DNA from: Leptobrachium leishanense
Lineage: Eukaryota; Chordata; Amphibia; Anura; Megophryidae
Assembly (NCBI GenBank): GCA_009667805.1
Contig: CM019063.1
Location: forward strand, 194,846,954-194,910,953
DNA length: 64,000 bases
Direction of reading: 5' to 3'
A program made the translations under genes and the position numbers. This document shows, one piece after another, positions 1 through 12,552 of the stretch. How positions within the stretch are numbered: the stretch's first letter is position 1; every line of letters starts with the position of its first letter. Under the pieces are notes generated by a model. The model ran no database searches, was not told the origin of the DNA, and was given only the letters and a program-made list of their open reading frames with translations.

Positions 1-420
1 GGGGGGGACACCTACATTCCCATACTTACCTATATTCACATCCCATACTTGCCTACATTCACAAATTTCGGCCTCTGTGCTTCTCCAGTGCAGTCCTCCT
101 TCACGCTTCCGGCATGGAGCTGACACTGGCATTCCCTTTCTGGTGCTAGTGTCAGCTCCATGCCGACACTAGCACTAACCAGGCTGTCAAAGAGAACTGG
201 CAGTGCGGTGCTGCAATTCGCAATGCTGAATCAATGCATTGCATTGCATCGATTCAGTGTCCGCACCTCCGAACTCTGTCATTCTCAGAGTCACAGCCGC
301 AGGACCCTGATCCTCCCAGCTGCAGCCTGTCACATTACTGTGCGGGGCGCTGGTAGGAAGTGATTGTATAATGTTACTTCCTCCCAGCGCTCCATGCATC
401 TTCATGTGCAGCTGCGGACT
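1..420. repeat. Inverted-repeat-rich segment with short hairpins
   Basis: Positions 111-164 form a near-perfect hairpin built on GGCATGGAGCTGACACT and its complement. A second weak palindrome around 190-280 pairs segments near GATTCAGTGTCCGCACC. The first 60 bases hold a short direct repeat of CCCATACTT and CCTACATTC. No coding potential is convincing on either strand. It may be the edge of an unrecognised foldback transposon. Confidence 0.35.
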
Positions 421-739
421 CGCAGAGGAATGTAGACCTGATGCTGGCTCCCAGGGTCAAATTAAGGTGGCATATGCCTCGCCGGTGAAAGCCACTACTT
501 ACCCGCGTGTCCTTATGGGGTTAATAATCAGTGACTGAATCTGAGAGTATGTTGTGTGTATCTGTGAATGCATATGTTTGAATCGGTGTGTGTCTGTATC
601 CGTTAGTGTGTAAATCTGAAGCTAAAACCATTGGCACATTGAGCAGAGAAGATGCGCAGCCCTAGCACTAACTAACCTGAATGGAGGTGACCTGTAGGAG
701 ATGCAGAGAGCATCACTCAGCCCTGGTTCATGTGAAAAG
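421..739. other. Stretch without recognisable features
   Basis: No open frame with family resemblance, no terminal repeat and no RNA gene seen. The TG-rich piece at about 549-612 is low complexity. Confidence 0.4.
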
Positions 740-1195
740 AAAAAAAGAGAGGCTTGTGAGGATCCTGAGGACAAGCAACGGCACTAGTGGCCTGCTCTAC
801 GGTGGGTGCCCACTCAGGTCTTACAAGGTTTTAGCTTGATTGTGCCATTACAGGGTTGAATGCTCCATATGCAAATCAGCCTGCAATCACACAGAAAGGG
901 TGGCCAGTACTGATTGCCAAGGAAGTCAACCCCTGCACGAGAGGTGCAGCAACCCCCGACGATCGTTTCAGCCTTGTTAGGCCTCGTCAGGACGGTATAG
1001 CTGTATACCTCTCGTGCAGGGATGACGTCCTTGGCAGTCAGTACTGGCCACCCTTTCTGGCTGAGAGCAGGCTGATTTGATTATGGAGCATTCGTCCCTG
1101 TAATGGCACAATCGAGCTAAAGCCTTGTGAGACCTGAACGGGCACCCACTGTAGAGCAGGCCACTAGTGCCATTGTTCGTTCTCAGAACCCTCAC
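740..1195. repeat. Long foldback (inverted repeat) element
   Basis: Two arms of roughly 200 bases face each other. The left arm (about 752-965) contains CACTAGTGGCCTGCTCTAC and GTGCCATTACAGGG. The right arm (about 985-1195) carries their reverse complements in mirrored order. The centre, near 937-1022, has GCACGAGAGGTGCAG against CCTCTCGTGC. The arms differ by scattered substitutions, so it is not recent. A later L1-like insertion (1213-3344) landed just outside the right arm. The superfamily is unknown; no clear target-site duplication was found. Confidence 0.6.
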
Positions 1196-1212
1196 AAACC
1201 CCTTTCTTGTTC

Positions 1213-3344
1213 CTTTTTTTTTATATTTCAAAGTTTTATTGTAGAATAAAATGTCACAAAATCGACCAACGAGGAGAAGGCCTCGCAGGGCCTGACGCAG
1301 AATACATTTCAGTATCACTATCAGACAAAGGGTACTGCGAAGAGTCCGGTGCTGGGTGACATACAATATGAAAGGCGGTGACCCAAATTGGGAAGGGAGG
1401 GTGTTGGGGGGGAGGAGGGAGAAAATCTTGTGGCCATAACCGTGACGCTCCTGGCGCACTCCCCGAGGAGGCCGTGGAGGGATCATGTCACGGGGCCCAA
1501 GAGCCTGAGGGCCAATCATGGCCAACAATGCCATGGTGGCACACCCCGGGACTCCTGAAGGGAAAATAAATTTTAAAAAAAGGGGGGGGGAGCGGAATGG
1601 GTTCACCAGCGGCTATAAGCACCAAACCAAAAGGAGATGCAACTGGGGAGGGAGGAAAAAAAAAAGGGGGGGGAACAACAGGGACCGCGAAAGGAACAGA
1701 AACGGCACAGTAAATAACAAAACCGAACGCATCGCAATGCGACAGGAAAATCTCCCAAGAGGAGCATCACTTGAGTGGGGCTGAAGCCAGCCTCAGGGGG
1801 AAAGAGCATCCCGGGGGACATAAGACAGGGGGGGGGGAGAATGACGGCACACGTGAGATAGCTGCAAGTGCAGCGACAGCATGACATAAACCCCAGTCTT
1901 AGGGTAGCAGGCAACGTGTCCTCGTCAGTGTGGTCTAAACGCAACAACCTGCCAGGATAACAAGGGTTGAAAACGGAAGGGTGAGAGAGAGAGACATAGA
2001 AAGAGGGAGGGGAGAGGAGAGGAGAAAGCGAAGGAAAGGGAGAAAGGGCAAGTGAGAAGATAAAAGGGGGTAGGGCAACATGTCAAAAATCAGGACAGGT
2101 GCAACCGCCACTAGAAGTCACTCAATCCGAGTTGCCGGGGGGTGAAGGGGCACCCACAGACAGGTGCGTTTCAGCTGGGTCCGGCAGTGCCAGGAGTAGA
2201 CCCAGTGTACGAAGGTGTCCCTCAGCCACGTCTGCCGTAGGAGCCACAAGTGTCTGTCCATCCTCCGGGGAGATAATGAGGGAACCAGAAGCGCCCCATT
2301 TGTATCCGACGGCATGGGCGCGGAGGAGGGTCGTAACAGGTCGGAAATTGTCTCCTGGCAGCCAGGACTAGGAAAGGAAGGTCCCGATATATAGCGATGG
2401 AGGCTCCTTCAAAGGGGACCGCGCTGCCCAAAATAGTGAGGAGTGCAGGGTCGCCTCACGAAAGGTGACAAGCACATCTCGTGGTGCTTTCGCGGGGGCC
2501 ATGGCGGCATTCCGGACGCGTAGGGCCGTGAGGACTGGGTCTCGTGGTATTTCTGAGGGACTGAGAACAGTCTCCAAAAAACGCAAAATATACGATGCTA
2601 AGTCCAAGTCCGTAATAGTCTCCGGTACTCCCCGTACCTTTACGTTTCGGCGTCTGTGCCTTGATTCCAACCCAATCACTGCCGAGTGTAAGCTGCTGAT
2701 CTGCTGTTGCATCGCTTGTATGGTAGAAGAGGTTGCCGCCTGTGTCTCCTCCACCCTCTGTGTACGCGTCGTAAGATTCTCCACCTGGGCCCCGGTCTCC
2801 GCAACTGCTGCACCGAGAGTGTGTAGGTCCGCCTGCCAGGATTTCCTGGCGTCCCCCAAAAGTGTGCGTATGTCTCCCTTGGTGGCGGGAAGGGAGTCCC
2901 CCCTCAGGTCTGGCGGCGCCACGTGCGAGGCAGAAGGGGTTTCAGCTTCCTCCACCACCGGCTGTTCCTCCAAGTCAGTATCTGAGAGGGCAGCGTGCAA
3001 CCGCCGCACCCCCCATTCCCCATCCTAGTGATAGACGGATGTCGGGAGTTAGGGGTCCCTCCTGCACTCCACCACCCTTGCTCAAGAGAGTTGCAGCCCC
3101 ACCAGGCCTCCAAGATGGCCGCCAGAGGTGAATGGAGGCCGCAACACCACGGCCCCCTATCGAGACGCAGATCCGGAGTGGGGAACTAAACAGGCTCCGG
3201 AGGTCTACAGTCTGGTGGCCACGGCAGAGCAACACTTGGGGCGAATATTCTGGGCTTCAAGCACCCCAAAGTCCGCTAGTAAAGGAGGTAGGATCGGCGC
3301 TCAACACACTCACGTCCTCCTCGGTCCCCTGAAACAGTTTTGTG
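1213..3344 (-). mobile_element. ORF1-only (half-L1) non-LTR retrotransposon, copy 1
   Basis: A complete insertion on the minus strand. It is flanked by a 17-base target-site duplication, AAACCCCTTTCTTGTTC at 1196-1212 and AAACCCCTTTTTTGTTC at 3345-3361 (one mismatch). In transcript order it has about 335 bases of 5' UTR, one L1-type ORF1 (about 3009-2110), about 890 bases of pyrimidine-rich 3' UTR, and a tail ending in a short A-run (T-run at 1214-1222). No endonuclease or reverse transcriptase coding is present. The last ~80 transcript bases (CCCTGCGAGGCCTTCT, then a stretch ending in AATAAAAC) match the end of the second copy at about 24610-24689. This architecture is like mammalian HAL1 elements, which depend on L1 for movement. 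Family identity beyond L1-type is inference. Confidence 0.75.
2110..3009 (-). pseudogene. L1-type ORF1 protein (RNA-binding chaperone), frameshifted
   Basis: The first ~210 codons (3009-2368) are open. An acidic N-terminus is followed by the segment ATKGDIRTLLGDARKSWQAD, then a heptad-like region (about residues 60-115) expected to form the trimeric coiled coil. Next comes SRHRRRNVKVRGVPE, the usual entry to the L1 ORF1 RRM domain. The C-terminal domain continues in other frames: FEGASIAIYRDLPFL lies on the minus strand near 2400, and further conserved sequence runs to about 2118, so at least one or two frameshifts have broken it. L1 ORF1p binds its own RNA as a trimer and helps target-primed reverse transcription. 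The start at 3009 is the first ATG of the long frame, but an alternative frame opens slightly upstream. The domain order matches copy 2 at 22991-23880. Confidence 0.75.
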
Positions 3345-3361
3345 AAACCCCTTTTTTGTTC

Positions 3362-5648
3362 ATGTGAAAATCCCTGCAGGACTATCCGTAATGATTAAAC
3401 CCTCACAATCCATTTCGGTTGGTGAGGGGTTAAATCGGAATCAGATGGGGTCTTTAATACAGACCCCCTCTGTTTAAAACCCGTCATTCACTGAATGGAT
3501 TCAATGGATGACAGGATTTACTGAAACAAACACCCCTTCAGTGACATCTTTACATAGAGTCACCACTCTTTCACTGCAAGGTAAATGGGCAGTATGGGAC
3601 TGGGTTAGGAAGGTTAACTGATGGCGGGTAACTTATAAGACCTGGCTAGTAGCTCAGGACCTGAAATTTTGAGCCCTGTACTAACATACATTCTTATTGG
3701 CCACATATATCATGAACAGTGCGGATTTAAAATTATCGCACTTGCATATTTGCCAAATGGGGGTACCAGAGGTGTTCCTGGTATATGTTGCTTCTGACAT
3801 GCAAGAAAGTCGCAAAGTGTGTATTTTGCAGGAAAGGGTTTTCTCGTCAGACGAGACTCTCAACTTTAAAGCTGGCAAGCTTGCTCTGTAACTTGGAAGC
3901 CACATCTTGTTAAGCTATTTGGCAATATTGTGTGTTTGTTGATTTTTGGGGACCTTTTGAGTACTTGAGGACAGGGTTGAGAACCACTGGTGTGGGATAT
4001 ATTCAAAGGACCTCTCCAGGATGTATATTAGAATTCTTCTAAGCTCCCTGTCATATCTCATTCAGCTGCAAGCTCTTATCTCAGGTAGCAGAGGCAGGAC
4101 AATAGCCCCCCTGCAGCCTTATCTAAACTTTCTCTCACCCACCTCATTAACTGTTAAATACTGTATAGGATAAAGCACAGCCACAAGTAAAACTCCCCAT
4201 AATGAGAAAAAATACCCAAAATAGAGTCAAGATAAATAAACCTAATTTTATTTTTCCTTTTTCCATGCAATTACTTCAGAAAAAGGAAAACAAAACAGCA
4301 GCATGTGTTTTGTAAATTGGTTTTGTTTGTAATTCACGAGTAATCTAATTACAGCTTATATACATGGTAGTGTCCCTTTAAAACTTTGTTATTTACCTTA
4401 GGTAAGTAAAAGTAGGCTAGACTCCCTAGCCTAGCCCTGGGCCTGGCATGACACATATGGCTAACATGACAGTAAAAGATTGACAGCCTTCAAGGCAAAA
4501 GTGCAACCTCAGCTTTAAAGAACTGTGATAATAGTTAGGAAGAAGTGGTAAAAAAGAGCAAAACGACTTGTGTCATCATGGTGTCCAAAGTGTCCCTTGA
4601 ATGGACTCCATTTTCTACCTGCTCCATTTACTACCTGTTTGCTGCCTTTTAGGAACTTTATACTCTAAATACAGCATAACATCTCAACACAAACTCTCAC
4701 TTCTCTCCCTTCAGATGCTTTATATTTTCCCAGCTGCTTTCTGTAAAGCTCATTTTGCCTTTGCTTCAGCACAGGTCAGCCGCCATCCTTTTCAACAAGC
4801 TCTCAACACCTCTCCTATAACTTTCTCTTTTGTGCAAAATGCTGTTTTTTTCTTTTCAGCATAACTCCCCCCCCCCCTTTTAATTTTAAGCCCACTTTCA
4901 GGTCTGCAAACAACTCTGCACAAATCTGGGCCCTCTTCCTAAGGACTCGAGTCTACTATGTAGACTTAACATTTATGGCGCAAATCGCTATCACAGCCAA
5001 ACCAAAAACTAAAATGTGACTTGAATGTTGTGACTTTTTTCTGTAAATCAGTGGCTCCGATACTTTGTATAGAAGTCATTAATTGTGTGTAGGCAAAGTA
5101 GAAGGAGATTTCTTGGCTCGAGGTGGTATTTGGGCGTCTTAACAAAACTTATTTAGACGTGCTGTTGTTAACTGATTTTGCAAAAAATAAAATCACTTAA
5201 CACTTTTTTAAACTTGGACAATCCCTTACTTACCTCCGGCCCCAGAGGACAACGCAATCCCATGTTCGTCTGCACGGCGCAACTCCATTAATGCAAGCAA
5301 ATACTGATGTGCGAGCCTATGAAAAATTGCTGGTCCATTTCTTTTGTATTGATAAAGTTAATGGGGTGCAAAATTTCCGATTCAACCATTTTTTTTACCA
5401 TCTTGTTGATGATAACATTCAATATTTCTGTATTCAGGGCACCTATAGAAAATTGGCTCATTTCTTATTCAACAAAGAGAAGCTTCACCCAGGACTGTTT
5501 TGGATTTATTTTTTTTGAGAAGAGCTGGCATTCGTCACCAACCATTACATCAAAAGAGATTTTGATAAAAAGCTGAAAACCCATAATAAGTCTCCGGTTC
5601 TTCTTTACTGTCTCTAGTTAGCATTGGAAGCCAGGTGACCGTGAACAA
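3362..5648. other. Mostly featureless stretch with small repeat fragments
   Basis: Bases 3380-3560 contain inverted repeats (GGGGTCT with AGACCCC; TCATTCACTGAATGG with CCATTGAATCC-like complements). Bases 3955-3993 (GAGTACTTGAGGACAGGG to GAGAACCACTGG) match one half of the hAT-type MITE found whole at 25477-25662. TAGTGTCCCTTTAAA at 4369-4383 resembles the end of a T2-like TTAA MITE. The 87-codon frame at 4601-4864 is hydrophobic but matches no family I know. I see no host exon. Confidence 0.45.
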
Positions 5649-5656
5649 TCTACATC

Positions 5657-5975
5657 AAGGGTCAGCAACTGTGGCCTTCCAGATGTTTTGGAGCTAAACA
5701 ACCAAATGCTGGGTGGAGTAGAGGTAACATCACTGCTCTGCGTGGAGAGAGCCTGTGGAGACATGGGTTAGATCCCGGCAAGAGCACCTCTCCAGTGAGT
5801 GTCCTTGGGCAAGACACCTAACGGTACATACTCGCCACCCAGGACATAATTGAAAACGAGAGAAATCTCAATGTATCCTTCCTGGTAAAATCCTTTCTCC
5901 AAAAAAATGAGTGTATGAGCATCATGGGAGATATAGTTCCAAAACATCTGGAGGACCATGGTCTCTTAACCCTGT
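5657..5975. mobile_element. hAT-type MITE interrupted by a SINE
   Basis: The flanks carry an 8-base target duplication TCTACATC (5649-5656 and 5976-5983). The termini are inverted: AAGGGTCAGCAACTGTGG at the left, and the complement of ACAGGGTTAAGAGACCATGG at the right. Subterminal CCTTCCAGATGTTTTGGA is repeated as its inverse. Related but diverged copies lie at 12010-12141 and 57466-57600. A SINE at 5711-5909 split the element. No coding capacity; it would rely on a hAT transposase. Confidence 0.75.
5711..5909 (+). mobile_element. tRNA-derived SINE with LINE-like 3' tail
   Basis: The head (5711-5790) has a tRNA-like organisation, with an A-box-like TGGAGTAGAGG and a degenerate B-box in GGGTTAGATCCCGG. 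The middle carries TGTCCTTGGGCAAGACACC, followed by the shared tail CCCAGGACAT through TCCTTCCTGGTAAAAT. The same unit recurs at 9133-9327, 57752-57900, 60286-60448 and 60467-60665. SINEs of this kind are transcribed by RNA polymerase III and copied by a partner LINE. The tail here is also the 3' end of a LINE present in this window. Confidence 0.8.
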
Positions 5976-6036
5976 TCTACATCAAGGTTCCAGCCATCCT
6001 GTCTTCTGTTTGTTCTTGCTCTGTAGTGAACATATG

Positions 6037-6748
6037 GGGCTTTATTACATTCTCTGCGCAAAAAAGCTTGCGCAGCGCATTGATCTGCGCGCGAAGCGTT
6101 AAACGTTAACGCGCGTAAATTAACGCTGGTATTATTATCTGCGCGCCTTTCTTCATCCGTCAAAACATAATGCGCGTAAAAAAGATGTGCAAAAACGCGC
6201 GCGCATTAACGTTGCACGCAGAAATCGGTGTGCGGACTGTTTGTTTACGTGATTCAGCCAATCCGAATTAAGAACCACAATTGTCTCCCATCTGCGTATA
6301 TATGCTGCAGCAATAATAAAAACACGCACAACTTCTATACTTTATTGTTTGGGTATGTGTAGAATGTGTAACTATACGTTGCCGCGTATTTTTCTTTTGG
6401 CCTGGTGTATTTGAGTTCGTCCAGGTCGTTCAGATTTGCCATTAACACCAGCTTTTCAAAGATGTTAAAATTATGCGCGCTAACGTTGTTCGTTAAAATT
6501 TGCGCATAGATTGTAATGCCATCTGCGTACCAGCGCACAAACGCATTTGCGCTCACAATGTTATGTATAGGACACGTGCAGTACATTACGCTCGCAAAGG
6601 GTTCGCGCAGGTACACCCGCGTTAGATGTTAACGCACATTGTTTGCGCGGACGTTGTAATACGACGTTCAGCGCAAAGGGTTTTGCCCCTCGCGTTAAAG
6701 CGTTTTTGCCCACGCGTTAAGATTTGCATTGGGAATGTAATAGAGCCC
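6037..6748. mobile_element. MITE with GGGCTCTATTACATTC ends and AT target duplication
   Basis: Termini GGGGCTTTATTACATTC (left) and the complement of GGGCTCTATTACATTC (right) are flanked by AT on both sides. The interior is very rich in GCGC/CGCG and CGTTAA words. GRG-type ends with a 2-base AT duplication fit the ISL2EU group of Harbinger-related elements. The segment 6300-6620 is conserved in the second copy (63385-64000), including GTTCAGATTTGCC and CACCAGCTTTT. The minus strand here has a 93-codon frame (6616-6335) of unknown meaning. Confidence 0.65.
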
Positions 6749-8426
6749 ATGGTGTTTATGAACACCTCATCCCTCAGCTTTTTCGCAAACCTCTATCCAC
6801 TGGGAAAATCTACTTAATGGCCAATTTCAAGGTCCTTGGAAGGAAAGAAAAAGGCAAAGTTTAATTAATGTCACAGGCTTCCTCTTCTCTCTGGGGTTAT
6901 CGCGTTCCCCAGGAGAACTATAAGAGCATTAGTGACGGCACCCGTGAAGTCCAAGCTCCCTAACCGCTGCTGCTTACTGTGCATATGGGATTTGCTTGTG
7001 ATTTTTATACATCTTAGTAATGCTGTCTTGATAAATGTATTTCTAAGACATAATAACCCCTTTAATGCAATCCACAATACTTGGCAGAACTTGTTTTCAG
7101 GTTTAGTAATGCTCATTAATGAAATGCTGGGCTTTGCAATGCCTTTCTTTTTTTTCTTCCAGCTGCTGCCTGTCACAGCCATGTCTCCCCTGGGTTCCTC
7201 TTGCTAATGACATTAAAACAGGTTGTTAAATAGACACCAATTGCTACCAGGAACCTCCCCCTTTTAAGTGTGAATTCCTCTCCCATCCAGGGATCTAAAG
7301 GCTGCTTTTATAGTATTTTGATCCCTTTTACTTATTCTTTGTTTGAAAAGCTGCTGATTTAAAAGTGAGAGAGACTTCAGAAGGTGCCTGCTGAGGTTGG
7401 GAAGTGGGAACCTGGAATCCCTTAAGTGATGGACACAAACGTTCAGATGCTGATTATAGTGATTTCCAATGCTAGTTGGGGACTCTGTGCCTGGCAGTAA
7501 GTCATTAAATGCCCCTAATGAGTCAGACCTCTGAAAAGAAAAGAAAAACAAGACGGGCACAAATGTCTCATCCAAACATTTCACTGAAATATGTCCTTTG
7601 AAAGAGTGCAATATAATTCCCCATGTTAACATTGCTGCCCCTTGTCTGGGGAGATCACTGTCAGTGACAAAACTGAGCGATCGCCTAGCATGCTTCAAAG
7701 GGGCATCTCCCAGCAGCCGTAAAAACCACGGGCACTACATTTTAACAAGCTAAATGAAGTAATTGTGAATATTTTTACATATAGGAGTGCAGCGTCTTGC
7801 CTAAAGTTTCTTCATACATTATTATAAATTATTTGTTTTGCCAGGCGGGAGGTTGATATTTCCTGCTAGTAGTATGTACTCTTGTAAAAACAATCAATTA
7901 ATCATGGCGGCCCCTTCGGGGTCTTGGTCATGATTAATCCAATTCCAGCACCGTGCCAGACATGACATTCAAGCCCTGCTCCAGAAAATGCACTCTTTCA
8001 AAAATGTCCTACAATAACATGCAAAGTTACTTTGCAAAATTTTCTGAGCGGTGGTACCTTACACACTCCTATTTCATTAGGGGAGGCGTCTGTGAAGCAT
8101 ATTGATTACAAATGGAAATGCAATCACCTGAATTTAAAAATACATGCTTAAAAATGACACGTTTTCTTCTAAACAATTATTATCAGGTAAATACAGTTTA
8201 TTTACATCCAAGAAGAATGATGTTAAAGGGGGCAGCAGGACCACTTTGCACTATCATAGGATGTGGCATGCACAAAAGGCACCTCTTCCCCCATCCCCAA
8301 ACCCATGGAGCCACTAAGATGGTCAACCCTCAAATCTAAATAACCTACAGGTCTTTAGGTACACTCTTCATTCTACTTCTAAGTCACCCATACACCTTAT
8401 ATACTACCTGTAAGAATCCCTTTACA
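6749..8426. other. Stretch without recognisable genes or repeats
   Basis: Both strands were scanned; open frames such as 7264-7698 (minus) and 6871-7182 (minus) have no family resemblance and no splice context. A small palindrome lies at 7902-7934 (CATGGCGGCCCCTTCGGGG with its partial inverse). The rest is AT-rich single-copy-looking DNA. Confidence 0.4.
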
Positions 8427-8804
8427 TACAGTTGTGTTCAAAATTATTCAACCCCCAATGCTGTAAAGGGTTTTAGGGAATTTAGTGTACATTTGTAATT
8501 GTATTCAGAATGAAATCCTACAAGGACTTTTTAAAGAACCATATGCAACTAAAATGACATCAATTGGTTTTGTAATACAGTAGTAAATGTTTCTTTTGTG
8601 AATTCTTCATTGACACAATTATTCAACCCCTTAAAGACTACCACTCTGAAGAACAGAGGTTCATTCAAGTGTTTTCAATCAGGTATTGAAAACACCTGTG
8701 GATGTCACGGAGCAGCAATAAAGCATAATAAGCACCAATTAGGCAGCTTTAAAATGACTGTGATACTCAGCTCCTTCTAGACATTTACTGGTGTGGTTAC
8801 AAAC

Positions 8805-10023
<1,219 letters not shown>

Positions 10024-10331
10024 GATTGAATGTCACTTGGGGGTTGAATAAAACTGATAATGATGTGAGCACAGAAAAGACATTTGTGGTTATTTCATTA
10101 TAAATGTTATGTTATATTTGTCTGACCTACACGTGCCTCTTTGATTTAATTGTAAGCAAGATGACTGAATGATCAAAATCAATGTCAAACTGGCCAAAAC
10201 ACTCAATTTCAGTGGGGGTTGAATAATTTTGAACACAACTGTAGAAATAGTGTAAATGAGTAGCACTTTACTGACACAATGCTCTTATGATTGTTGAGCC
10301 ATTACTAGCAAGTCAAGCTGGAGTGCAACTG

Positions 10332-10549
10332 ATTTATTTATAAAGTATTTTACCGGGAAGGATACATTGAGATTTCTCTCGTTTTCAAGTATGTCCTGGG
10401 TTCAAGATTCAAAGTTTCAAAACTCAAGATATTAAAAATAAAACACAAATATACGATTAACAGCAAATAAATATGTAGGAAATATATTCATTATGTTACA
10501 TGATTACAGGTGCAGTCTGTATTGATGTATGTTAATAGAGATCTGAGTC
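10332..10549 (-). mobile_element. LINE 3' end (3' UTR and tail), left part
   Basis: Read on the minus strand this is a 3' UTR containing TTTCCTACATATTTATTTG, then CCCAGGACATACTTGAAAAC, then a tail ending in ATAAATAAAT. It matches 62580-62795 over its whole length. It continues, across the piggyBac-like insertion, into the reverse-transcriptase C-terminus at 11740-11950. The final ~70 bases are the same as the SINE tail. Confidence 0.7.
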
Positions 10550-11739
10550 TTAACCCCTTCGCTGCGGAGGACGCGCTCAGCGCATCCACCCGCAGGTAGC
10601 GTTCCTTGTGGAGGACGCGCTGAGCGCGTCCTCCCTTTGGGGCCAGCGATTGGCCGGATCCCGGCTGATTGCTGTGCCCCCCGGTGCAGGCTGACATCCT
10701 CGATGTCAGCCCAGCACCCGGAACCGCCGCCGGCCTAATTAGATGTCATCGCGGCGGCGCGATGACATCTAATTCAGGCCCCCCCCCCGCATGTGCAGAG
10801 GAGGCGCCTGAAAGGGAGGGGGGAGGTCCTTTGGACCTCTCTCCCTCCCGATCGCCGGCGTGCAGGGTGTTAATCCAGGCACCGTTTAGAAGGGCACAGC
10901 CTGCCCTTCCTAACGGTACCTGGAATTAACCCCATGGGGGCTGGATCACGAATCGGCACCGAAAAGCGCCGGTTCGTGATCCTTTCCCGGAGCTGGCCGA
11001 CATCTTGGATGTCGGCCAAGCTTCCGGGAATGCCCCCTGAGGACTGGCGTCATTGTGCATAGCACGATGACGCCAGTCCTGGAGTTAACCCCTAACTGCC
11101 ACCAATGGTGGAGATAGGGTTTTCCAATGAACCCCCTATCTCCCGATCCGTGGCAGGCCGTTCCAACAATACCAAACATGAGTATGAAAAAAGTTTGTAA
11201 AAAAAAATAAAAAAAAAAAAATATTTTAAAAAAATTATAAAAAAAATAAGTTTTTTTTTTCTTTTTTTTGGTTCGTTAATGCAGCAATATTGTTCCCATT
11301 TCAATTATAATGTGAACAATGATGCTGCACTAACGATTTTTGTATGCGGTGCGTTTGTTAAAAATCTCGTAATTTTCCCCAAAAAAAAATGTAACGAGAC
11401 CCCATCTCTAATTTTTTTAACAAGCGCACCCCATACAAAATATAACCGCAATTGCTCGCATGTTAAAATGTGAAGAAAAAAAACACTTTACACGTTGTAA
11501 ATTATTGAAAATTCATATTTTATTGCATTTTTTGTTATAATATACAGACAGGTCATGACGTATACATATAATAATGACATATTATGAATCTGCCGAGTCT
11601 GACGGAAAGAACGATATATAATATGTCTGGGTCATATACTAAAATAAGCCTTCAAAACGCGTTTAAACATGATGAGCAAAACTGGTAAAAAATGACCTCA
11701 GCACAGAGGCGGGAAATGCCTCAGCAGCGAAAGGGTTAA
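10550..11739. mobile_element. piggyBac-like MITE with TTAA duplication
   Basis: TTAA lies at both edges (10550-10553, 11736-11739), with inverted ends CCCCTTCGCTGC and GCAGCGAAAGGG. TTAA plus a CCC-leading terminus fits the piggyBac superfamily. Inside are short GC-rich palindromes (GGACGCGCTCAGCGC; GATGTCATCGCGGCGGCGCG; AGCACGATGACGCCAGTCC) and an AT-rich right half. There is no transposase. It interrupts a LINE, whose two halves are 10332-10549 and 11740-11950. Confidence 0.75.
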
Positions 11740-11950
11740 GTGACTTTAGACTGGGGGGGAAGATTTGATGATGTCTGGGAGGTTATTCCATATTTGCGGT
11801 GCTCTGTGGGAAAATGAGGATCGAGCCACTTGCAGTTCTTTATTTTTAAAGAGGGCTCTGAGTTCCCATTTGGCTGAGACCCTGGAAAACTGTAACGTTT
11901 TTCTATTCAGCCACAATTTTATAAATTTTCTCTAAATTGATATGGATTGA
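11740..11950 (-). pseudogene. CR1/L2-like LINE reverse-transcriptase C-terminus fragment
   Basis: On the minus strand a frame reads ARSSFSHRAPQIWNNLPD then IIKSSP. This is the pattern (aromatic-A-P-x-x-W-N-x-L-P) that ends ORF2 of CR1/L2/Rex-type LINEs. Only the last ~50 codons remain. The sequence continues into the 3' UTR at 10332-10549 once the TTAA-flanked insertion is ignored. It shows which LINE owns the tail used by the SINEs in this window. Confidence 0.65.
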
Positions 11951-12009
11951 AGCACCACAGTACCAATAACAGCAACCTTATGATGAATCAAATGGAAACG
12001 ACTATAGCA

Positions 12010-12141
12010 GAGACATCAAAATCACAGCCCCCCAGATCTTATTGCCTTCAATTCCCAGAATTCTTTCAATGCAATAGACGGCTAGTGAATCATGGGAGTT
12101 GTAGTTCAGAAACATCTGGGGGGGGGGCAGAGTTTGACAGC
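12010..12141. repeat. hAT-type MITE fragment
   Basis: CAATTCCCAGAATTCTTTC, ATCATGGGAGTTGTAGTTC and AAACATCTGGGG are arranged as in the copy at 57466-57600. The right end is cut by another MITE starting at 12144. No coding content. Confidence 0.55.
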
Positions 12142-12143
12142 CC

Positions 12144-12552
12144 AGAGGCACGTTCAGTTCCTCAGCAGTTCAGTTTGCTGCAGCCGTCTCACTGAACGCT
12201 TTGGCTGTGAATATGGAAGCGACAGGGCAGAGGATTGCTTAATGAAAGGTGCCGCTTCTGCAATATCCACTTTTGTCCATTTTATTACCACTTTAGTGTT
12301 AATGTTTACCATGTTCCAATAAATATTTGCTGTTTTGCTCCACCAAACCTTCAAACTGAGTATTTTCTTATTGGATTATTTGCTGTGTGGAGGCGGCCAT
12401 CTTTCCCACGTCACACTCAGCTAACCCCGCAGCACCTCTCTACTCGGCACAAGTGCTAAGTTAGCAGTGCTGAGCGCTGAGCTGCTGAACGGCGTTCAGT
12501 GGCAAGTTGCGAACTTAGCACTTGCAGCGGCTGAGCAACTGAACGTGCCTCT
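12144..12552. mobile_element. MITE with AGAGGCACGTTCAGTT ends
   Basis: The left end AGAGGCACGTTCAGTTCCTC is mirrored at the right by GAGCAACTGAACGTGCCTCT. Subterminal GCTGAGC/GCTCAGC words add more pairing. There is no clear target-site duplication, so the superfamily is unassigned. The interior (about 12230-12400) has no recognisable product. Confidence 0.55.

Noticed and set aside
977..1606. A 209-codon minus-strand frame
   Set aside because: It runs across the foldback arm, the target-site duplication and the 3' tail of the half-L1 element, so it is a chance frame through unrelated pieces.
4601..4864. An 87-codon frame with a hydrophobic start resembling a secreted peptide
   Set aside because: Composition is that of T/C-rich DNA; no family similarity, no splice context and no conservation evidence.
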